The translations under genes were made by a program, and so were the position numbers. A stretch of DNA of 11,031 nt, taken from the NCBI GenBank assembly GCA_031268245.1, contig JAIRXN010000061.1, forward strand, positions 1-11,031. The letters are read 5' to 3'. Shown piece by piece: positions 6,855 through 11,031 of this stretch (position 1 is the first letter of the stretch; every line of letters begins with the position of its first letter). The DNA is from Treponema sp. Lineage in GTDB: Bacteria; Spirochaetota; Spirochaetia; Treponematales; Breznakiellaceae. Below the pieces are notes generated by a model. The model searched no databases. It had not been told where the DNA came from and worked only from the letters and a program-made list of their open reading frames with translations.

Positions 6855-7790
6855 TCAGCCTTTCAGTTTGAGGATGATGTCCTGATCGTAGTCTCCAAAA
6901 CCCTTGCCGAAGACATTGATGCCCCCGGCGTGTTCGGCGTTTTCCGCAATGCCGATACGTACTTTTATCGAATGGTGATCCTCCAGCCGGAGATCGGCAA
7001 GCGTCACTTTTGACACCTGCCGCCGGTCGATGAAAGTACCCTGATCGGTTATCTCCCAGGCGGTTAAAAGTCCGTACTGGGAACCTTCCAGTTTCCAGAA
7101 CGCGGGAGTGAATCTGCCGCGGCGGTCGCCGAAATCGCCGGGGCTTGTCCAGGTACCAATATCAATTTCGTTGATCCAAACGGTAATATCGGAAAGCCAC
7201 TTCTTGTTGGTGCCCGGCACTTCGCTGGACATCTCCATGGAAAGTTCTATGCACTTGAGGGAATTCTTTTCGGAGTAGAGGGTGTTGTTGGGAAACTTGT
7301 ACTCCACATAGCCTCTTTCAAACCAGACCAGCGCGGCCTTGACCCGGTCGGGGGAGAAGAAGGTTCCCGGCACATCCAGATAGCCGATAATGCCGTCCCT
7401 GCTGCACAGGCCGCAGGGGGCGGAGACATCGTAACTCGTAAAGAGGCCCACGGGCATCTCCACTTCTATCATTCCGCCCTCTCCGGAAGCCGGAGCAGGG
7501 GGATTGAAGGTGATAAGGAATTCCTTGTAGCGGGAACTGCAGATCTTCTGCCCTCCCTTGACTCCGTTGGCGCTGTGGCTGTCGATGAGCCCCGCCTTCT
7601 CAAGCACAAGCACGCTGGTAGTAGCGGTAGACTGGGGGATGGAGAGGCGCTGGGCTATCTCGGTAACATTGAGTTCCTGATTCTGCAGAAGTTCGAGTAT
7701 CCGCAGCCGTACATCCGAAGAAAGCGCCCTGAGGGCCTTGGTGTCTCTGAAGGAGTCAATGATGAGGGCTTGCCGACCAAATTTCTGCAT
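6855..7790 (-). CDS. ArsR-type HTH transcriptional regulator with C-terminal beta-rich sensor-like domain
   Basis: A 311-residue cytoplasmic DNA-binding protein. Residues 20-85 form a winged helix-turn-helix of ArsR style: ALSSDVRLRILELL (22-35), VTEIAQRLSIPQSTATTSV (42-60) with the recognition helix near 51-66, and LEKAGLIDS leading into the wing. The remaining 215 or so residues are rich in beta-type hydrophobic/aromatic alternation and contain Cys126 and Cys129 (PCGLC). They end in GGINVFGKGFGDYDQDIIL (289-307), a motif I associate with a family of long ArsR-like regulators (COG4189-like, from memory). Standard ArsR proteins have only about 100 residues, so this C-terminal region probably senses a ligand. 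Position just upstream of iolG makes it the likely regulator of the inositol genes, by inference. There is no Shine-Dalgarno close to the ATG. Confidence 0.82.
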   Translation of the reverse strand: MQKFGRQALIIDSFRDTKALRALSSDVRLRILELLQNQELNVTEIAQRLSIPQSTATTSVLVLEKAGLIDSHSANGVKGGQKICSSRYKEFLITFNPPAPASGEGGMIEVEMPVGLFTSYDVSAPCGLCSRDGIIGYLDVPGTFFSPDRVKAALVWFERGYVEYKFPNNTLYSEKNSLKCIELSMEMSSEVPGTNKKWLSDITVWINEIDIGTWTSPGDFGDRRGRFTPAFWKLEGSQYGLLTAWEITDQGTFIDRRQVSKVTLADLRLEDHHSIKVRIGIAENAEHAGGINVFGKGFGDYDQDIILKLKG

Positions 7791-7796
7791 CTCTGT

Positions 7797-7825
7797 AGTA
7801 TGTTTCTCCGGGGCTCTTTCGTCAA
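7797..7825 (-). promoter_or_regulatory. Promoter of the regulator gene, giving a leaderless mRNA
   Basis: On the minus strand TTGACG (7820-7825) is followed after 17 nt by CATACT (7797-7802), a sigma70-like pair. The expected start of transcription, about 7 nt further, falls at the A of the regulator ATG (7790). This agrees with the absence of a Shine-Dalgarno sequence there: the only GGAG lies about 17 nt upstream and inside the promoter spacer. The motif match is moderate (5/6 and 4/6). Confidence 0.5.
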
Positions 7826-7875
7826 GTGAAGCAGACGAAGAATTTTTTACCCCTAAGGAAGCGCTGATTTATTCG

Positions 7876-7953
7876 CAGTGGGGTCTAATACCCCGCCCTT
7901 CAGGGCGGTTAGAATTGGTAACACCAACAAAAATGTGGTAGTAGACCCCACAG
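7876..7953. repeat. Inner inverted repeat pair of the palindromic element
   Basis: CAGTGGGGTCTAATACC (7876-7892) matches the reverse complement of 7937-7953 at 15 of 17 positions, with ten unbroken bases GTGGGGTCTA (7878-7887 and 7942-7951). Between the arms lie the first GC hairpin and a small palindrome TTGGT-AAC-ACCAA (7915-7927). The 78-bp unit is compact and could fold as one cruciform or RNA structure. Confidence 0.7.
7893..7908. repeat. GC-rich hairpin 1 (core GCCCTTCAGGGC)
   Basis: CCGCCCT pairs fully with AGGGCGG around TC. The same core occurs at 8014-8025. No T-run follows in either direction. Confidence 0.8.
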
Positions 7954-8009
7954 TTAAATAATTTCCTTATAGAACGAACCTCGTAAACTTATGTAACGCT
8001 TACACGATA

Positions 8010-8029
8010 CCTCGCCCTTCAGGGCGAGG
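8010..8029. repeat. GC-rich hairpin 2 (core GCCCTTCAGGGC)
   Basis: CCTCGCCCT pairs fully with AGGGCGAGG around TC, 42 nt downstream of the clpB stop. It could protect or end the clpB message, although no T-run follows on the minus strand. The sequence style, with the same core as hairpin 1, resembles IS200/IS605 end palindromes. Confidence 0.8.
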
Positions 8030-8070
8030 AGGTTCATGCAACCGAGCATAAATCAGCGTTACCCTAATCG

Positions 8071-10674
8071 TCATGGTTTAGCCGCACTTTTCTTGAAACT
8101 CAACTCACCCGAAACAACATCGACAGTAACGGTGTTACCTTCCTTGATCGCGCCTGCGATGATCAGCTTGGCAAGCGGGTTTTCAAGATCCGATTGTATT
8201 GTCCGCCTGAGGGGCCTGGCGCCAAAGAGGGGATCGTAGCCCCGTTCCGCAAGAAGTTCCTTTGCCGTTTTGCTGAGGCGGAGTTCTATCTTCCGTTCCG
8301 CAAGGCGCGCCGCAAGACGTGTAAGCTGAATATCAACAATCTTGCCAATCTCGCCCTTGCCCAGCCGGTTGAAGATAACCGTCTCGTCAATGCGGTTAAG
8401 AAATTCCGGCCGGAAACTCACCTTGAGCAGTTCCATGAGGGAATCCCTGATCGTCTCCGGTTTCCTGGCCTCAAGGATCAAGTCGGAACCCAGGTTGCTG
8501 GTCATGATGACGATAACGTTTCTAAAGTCCACTACCCTCCCCTGGCTGTCGGTGAGACGGCCGTCATCAAGAAGCTGGAGAAACACGTTGAAAACTTCCG
8601 GGTGCGCCTTTTCGATTTCGTCAAATAGAACAACGCTGTAGGGTCTGCGGCGCACCGCTTCTGTCAACTGGCCTCCCTCTTCGTAACCCACATAACCCGG
8701 GGGCGCGCCGATTAAGCGGCTTACGGCAAACTTTTCACCGTATTCGCTCATGTCAATGCGGGTAAGGGACTTCTCGTCGTTAAAGAGAAATTCCGCCAGC
8801 GTCTTTGCCAGTTCTGTCTTTCCCACGCCGGTAGGCCCCAGAAAGAGAAAGGAACCCAGAGGCCGGGCGGCATCGGAGAGCCCCGCCTTGTTGCGCCTGA
8901 TGGCGTCCGACACCGCTATTACCGCCGCATTCTGGCCGACAACCCGTTTTTCCAGCACCTTTTCCAGATCCAGATACTTCTGCAGTTCCCCGCTGAGCAT
9001 CTTGGAGACGGGAATCCCCGTCCAGGTTGACACTACCTGTGCGATGTCTTCTTCGCTCACTTCTTCCCTCAGCAGAACCTGTGTCGCCTTCCCCTTGGCA
9101 TCTTTTCTGCCTTCCATCTGGTCGGTCAGGGCCTTGAGTTTCTTCTGCGCTTCGGGAATCCTGCCGTGCTTCACCTCGGCGGCTTTGGAAAGGTTTCCCT
9201 CCCGTTCGTATTTGGTTTCCTCAATTTTGAGTTCTTCTATCTGCTGTTTTATAAGGCGGATCTTTTCGATGTCCTTCTTTTCGGCATCCCAGCGGGCCTT
9301 CATCGCATCCCGTTCGGAGGCGGCTTCGGCAATTTCCTTTTCCAGTTTCCCGAGCCTCTGTCTGCTGGAAACGTCTTCCTCTCTGACAAGAGACTGCTTT
9401 TCTATGGAAAGCTGAAGGAGCCTGCGTTCAAGTTTATCCAGTTCCGTGGGACGGCTTTCGAGTTCCATCTTGATCCGGCTGGCCGCCTCGTCCACAAGGT
9501 CTATCGCCTTGTCAGGAAGGAAACGGTTTGTTATATAACGGTTTGACAGTGTTGCTGCGGCTACCAAAGCCTCATCCTTTATCCGCACCCCGTGGTGAAC
9601 CTCGTAGCGTTCCTGCAGCCCCCGGAGAATCGCTATTGTATCTTCCACACCCGGTTCCGGGGTGTAGACCTGCTGAAAACGCCGTTCCAGGGCCGCATCT
9701 TTTTCAATATGCTTGCGGTATTCGTCCAGGGTGGTGGCGCCGATACAGCGGAGCTCCCCCCGCGCAAGGGCCGGCTTGAGAAGGTTCGACGCATCGGTGG
9801 CGCCTTCCGCGGCCCCGGCCCCGACCAGAGTATGAAGTTCGTCGATAAAGAGGATGATCTTCCCGTCCGAAGCCTGAACCTCGTGGATCACCGCCTTGAG
9901 CCGCTCTTCAAATTCACCCCTGAACTTTGCCCCTGCCACGAGGGCCCCTATATCCAGAGCGAGAAGCTTCTTGTTCTTCAGGGACTCAGGCACATCACCC
10001 GCAACGATTCTGCGGGCAAGCCCTTCGGCAATGGCAGTCTTCCCCACGCCCGGCTCCCCAATGAGTACCGGGTTGTTCTTGGTTCTCCGGGAGAGAACCT
10101 GCATGACCCGGCGAATCTCTTCATCCCGGCCAATCACCGGATCGAGCTTTTCCTGCCGGGCCAGGGCGGTAAGGTCGCGGCAGTAACGGTCGAGAACCCG
10201 GTACTTCTCCTCAGGATTCTGGTCGGTTACCCGGGTGTTCCCCCGGACCTGCTTGAGGGCGCCCAGAATCGCCTGCTTGGTCACCCCCGCCTTCCTGAGA
10301 ATATCGGCCGCCTTGCCTTCAGCCCCGGCAATGGCAATAAGGATATGCTCGGAGGAAACAAATTCATCCTTCAGGGACTTTGCCTCGGTTTCGGCCTTGG
10401 TCAGAACCTTGCTTGCCGCGGAAGAAAAATAGAGCTGGGCCGCCTCCCCGTAGATCTTGGGCGTCTGGGAAATGAGCCTGTCCGTATCGGAGAGGAGCTT
10501 ATCAAGATTTGCCCCTATCCGTTCCGCCAGAGAAGCCGCGATGCCTCCGTCTTGTTCCAGAAGAGCCTTGAGAATGTGCTCGGTTTCTACCTGGCTGTGA
10601 TCGTTCCGCTGGGCGATTGCGGAAGCCTCGTTGAGAGCCTCCTGCGCCTTGATTGTCAACTTTTCGTAATCCAT
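8071..10674 (-). CDS. clpB: ATP-dependent chaperone/disaggregase ClpB
   Basis: A hexameric AAA+ disaggregase that, with DnaK, rescues aggregated proteins in the cytoplasm after stress. The 867 residues match the normal 850-870. The N-terminal Clp-N domain spans about 1-150. NBD1 has Walker A GEPGVGKT (206-213), Walker B IILFIDE (273-279) and ERRF with the Arg finger (330-333). The charged coiled-coil middle domain that distinguishes ClpB from ClpA spans about 400-530. NBD2 has WTGIPV (551-556), Walker A GPTGVGKT (613-620), pore loop GYVG (660-663), Walker B VVLFDEI (681-687), FLNRIDE (758-764) and the sensor-2 segment GARPLRR near the C-terminus. All key residues are present. AAGGAG (10686-10691) lies 11 nt before the ATG, a little far. 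Neighbouring genes are unrelated in function. No CIRCE element is seen upstream. Confidence 0.97.
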   Translation of the reverse strand: MDYEKLTIKAQEALNEASAIAQRNDHSQVETEHILKALLEQDGGIAASLAERIGANLDKLLSDTDRLISQTPKIYGEAAQLYFSSAASKVLTKAETEAKSLKDEFVSSEHILIAIAGAEGKAADILRKAGVTKQAILGALKQVRGNTRVTDQNPEEKYRVLDRYCRDLTALARQEKLDPVIGRDEEIRRVMQVLSRRTKNNPVLIGEPGVGKTAIAEGLARRIVAGDVPESLKNKKLLALDIGALVAGAKFRGEFEERLKAVIHEVQASDGKIILFIDELHTLVGAGAAEGATDASNLLKPALARGELRCIGATTLDEYRKHIEKDAALERRFQQVYTPEPGVEDTIAILRGLQERYEVHHGVRIKDEALVAAATLSNRYITNRFLPDKAIDLVDEAASRIKMELESRPTELDKLERRLLQLSIEKQSLVREEDVSSRQRLGKLEKEIAEAASERDAMKARWDAEKKDIEKIRLIKQQIEELKIEETKYEREGNLSKAAEVKHGRIPEAQKKLKALTDQMEGRKDAKGKATQVLLREEVSEEDIAQVVSTWTGIPVSKMLSGELQKYLDLEKVLEKRVVGQNAAVIAVSDAIRRNKAGLSDAARPLGSFLFLGPTGVGKTELAKTLAEFLFNDEKSLTRIDMSEYGEKFAVSRLIGAPPGYVGYEEGGQLTEAVRRRPYSVVLFDEIEKAHPEVFNVFLQLLDDGRLTDSQGRVVDFRNVIVIMTSNLGSDLILEARKPETIRDSLMELLKVSFRPEFLNRIDETVIFNRLGKGEIGKIVDIQLTRLAARLAERKIELRLSKTAKELLAERGYDPLFGARPLRRTIQSDLENPLAKLIIAGAIKEGNTVTVDVVSGELSFKKSAAKP

Positions 10675-10762
10675 TTTTACATAATCTCCTTGTATGAGCT
10701 TATATATAAGATACGAAAAAGAGGAACTGAAAACAAGTCAAGGTTGATTCGCAGGCCTGGGT

Positions 10763-10921
10763 TCATACACCGGAGCTCGTTCCCGGGTTCTTCATAAAGC
10801 ATTTGTGGTTACCCGTAGTTAAAAGTAAAATTGCTGGAATAAGATCAGCGGTTTTACTTTTACTGAAGAAATTTGCCACGAACCTCACGAACAGACACGA
10901 ACGGAACAGGGTGCCCTTCAT
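10763..10921 (-). CDS. Possible 52-residue small protein upstream of clpB
   Basis: An ATG at 10921 preceded by GGAGGG (10926-10931) at 4 nt opens a frame of 52 codons ending in TGA at 10763-10765. The product begins MKGTLFRSCLFVRFVANFF and ends KNPGTSSGV. It has a weakly hydrophobic stretch and no motif I know. A good promoter lies about 46 nt upstream of the RBS, and clpB starts 88 nt after the stop. Residues 7-15 are encoded by the CACGAAC-repeat arm, and later codons lie in the AT-rich hairpin, so the frame may be a chance reading through repeats. It could also be a leader peptide. Expression signals are good; protein-level support is absent. Confidence 0.35.
   Translation of the reverse strand: MKGTLFRSCLFVRFVANFFSKSKTADLIPAILLLTTGNHKCFMKNPGTSSGV
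10821..10861. repeat. Long AT-rich hairpin in the clpB leader
   Basis: AAAAGTAAAA (10821-10830) pairs with TTTTACTTTT (10852-10861), and GCTG (10833-10836) with CAGC (10846-10849). The two bases between are TT opposite GG, which pair as G-U in plus-strand RNA but become C-A mismatches in minus-strand RNA. A 16-bp stem thus forms best in a rightward transcript, where it would resemble an A-tract/T-tract terminator. Confidence 0.65.
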
Positions 10922-11024
10922 TTTTCCCTCCGCTTTCATAATTCTTGGCTCTTATTTCATTCAAACTATGCTGATTATAGAGGTAAAATCGATACTATCA
11001 AAGCACAAGTTCGTGAGGTTCGTG
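10877..11024. repeat. 16-bp perfect inverted repeat made of CACGAAC units
   Basis: CACGAACCTCACGAAC (10877-10892) is exactly complementary to 11009-11024. Each arm contains the heptamer CACGAAC twice, and a third copy on the left lies at 10896-10902. The arms are 116 bp apart and enclose the leftward promoter at 10974-11001 and the start of the small ORF. It could be the ends of a small element or paired protein-binding sites. Confidence 0.75.
10974..11001 (-). promoter_or_regulatory. Sigma70-type promoter firing toward clpB
   Basis: On the minus strand TTGATA (10996-11001) and a perfect TATAAT (10974-10979) are separated by 16 nt. The predicted start near 10967 would give a leader of about 290 nt before clpB, containing the small ORF and the hairpins. 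It is the best promoter match I found in the window. Confidence 0.6.
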
Positions 11025-11031
11025 CGAAACA

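Larger units (their letters stand above)
7854..8066. mobile_element. MITE-like palindromic element between clpB and the regulator
   Basis: Terminal inverted repeats lie at 7854-7872 and 8048-8066 and match at 16 of 19 positions, including an unbroken 11 bp (CGCTGATTTAT). Inside are two strong hairpins with the common core GCCCTTCAGGGC (7893-7908 and 8010-8029) and another inverted repeat (7876-7892 with 7937-7953, 15/17). There is no open reading frame for a transposase. The small stable hairpins recall the subterminal palindromes of IS200/IS605 elements and derived PATEs, while the outer inverted repeats recall DDE-type MITEs, so it may be one element inside the relic of another. No clear target duplication is seen. 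It begins 4 nt after the clpB stop codon (8071-8073). Confidence 0.55.
10675..11031. other. 357-bp leader region upstream of clpB
   Basis: No recognisable protein family is encoded. The region holds a good leftward promoter (10974-11001), a 52-codon leftward ORF with a strong RBS (10763-10921), an AT-rich long hairpin (10821-10861), a 16-bp inverted repeat (10877-10892 with 11009-11024), a 12-bp palindrome CTTATATATAAG (10699-10710) and the clpB RBS. A leftward CTTGACTT at 10735-10742 could be a -35 or weak heat-shock-type box, but I find no convincing -10 at the right distance. Confidence 0.6.

Noticed and set aside
7854..8066. CRISPR array or tRNA in the clpB-regulator gap
   Set aside because: The repeats are inverted, not regularly spaced direct repeats, and no cloverleaf or CCA-type end can be drawn.
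10699..10710. Palindrome CTTATATATAAG as an operator
   Set aside because: It is a short AT palindrome that easily arises by chance, with no second copy in the window.
10675..10760. CIRCE or sigma32 heat-shock control of clpB
   Set aside because: No TTAGCACTC-N9-GAGTGCTAA is present; the CTTGACTT box has only a weak match at a sigma32-like -10 distance.
9592..10797. 401-codon plus-strand open frame across clpB
   Set aside because: It runs antisense to clpB, whose ClpB domains are complete; the translation is Pro/Arg/Gly-rich without family motifs, as expected for a shadow frame of a gene with GC-biased third positions.

Overview
The window is about 11 kb of bacterial DNA. Every gene I can support lies on the minus strand, so transcription runs from high to low coordinates. 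It reads as a myo-inositol catabolism cluster, iolG-iolD-iolE-(transaldolase-like)-iolA, preceded by an ArsR-type regulator and, further upstream, the disaggregase gene clpB. Strong Shine-Dalgarno sequences, sigma70-like promoters and roughly 50% GC fit many bacteria. The protein style and the many small intergenic palindromes remind me of termite-gut-type Treponema (Spirochaetota). That placement is an impression from memory and was not tested.

Layout from right to left. Bases 10675-11031 hold no known gene. They contain a good leftward promoter (TTGATA-N16-TATAAT), a 52-codon ORF with a strong ribosome binding site, a 16-bp perfect inverted repeat built of CACGAAC units, and a long AT-rich hairpin. 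clpB follows at 8071-10674. The 280-bp gap after it carries a nested palindromic element of about 213 bp with 19-bp imperfect terminal inverted repeats and two GCCCTTCAGGGC hairpins, which looks like a non-autonomous mobile element. The regulator (6855-7790) appears to be transcribed from a promoter that starts the mRNA almost at its ATG, giving a leaderless message. iolG, iolD, iolE, the transaldolase-family gene and iolA then follow. The last four are tightly packed (gaps of 13, 51 and 2 nt). A 100-nt gap with two back-to-back hairpins separates iolG from iolD. A third hairpin follows iolA; it shares its loop with one of the two and differs from it by paired, compensatory stem changes.

How the genes work together. 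IolG oxidises myo-inositol to 2-keto-myo-inositol, IolE dehydrates it, and IolD opens the ring to 5-deoxyglucuronate. IolA would convert the final malonate semialdehyde to acetyl-CoA (or methylmalonate semialdehyde to propionyl-CoA). The middle steps (IolB isomerase, IolC kinase, IolJ aldolase) are not in the window. In their place is a transaldolase-superfamily protein whose active-site segment resembles fructose-6-phosphate aldolase, so it is a candidate for a non-orthologous aldolase step. The left edge is a GC/poly-C run that looks like a contig end, so missing genes may simply lie elsewhere.

The most interesting items are the transaldolase-like gene in the inositol operon, the covarying hairpin pair, the nested element between clpB and the regulator, the apparently leaderless regulator, and the unexplained leader region of clpB.
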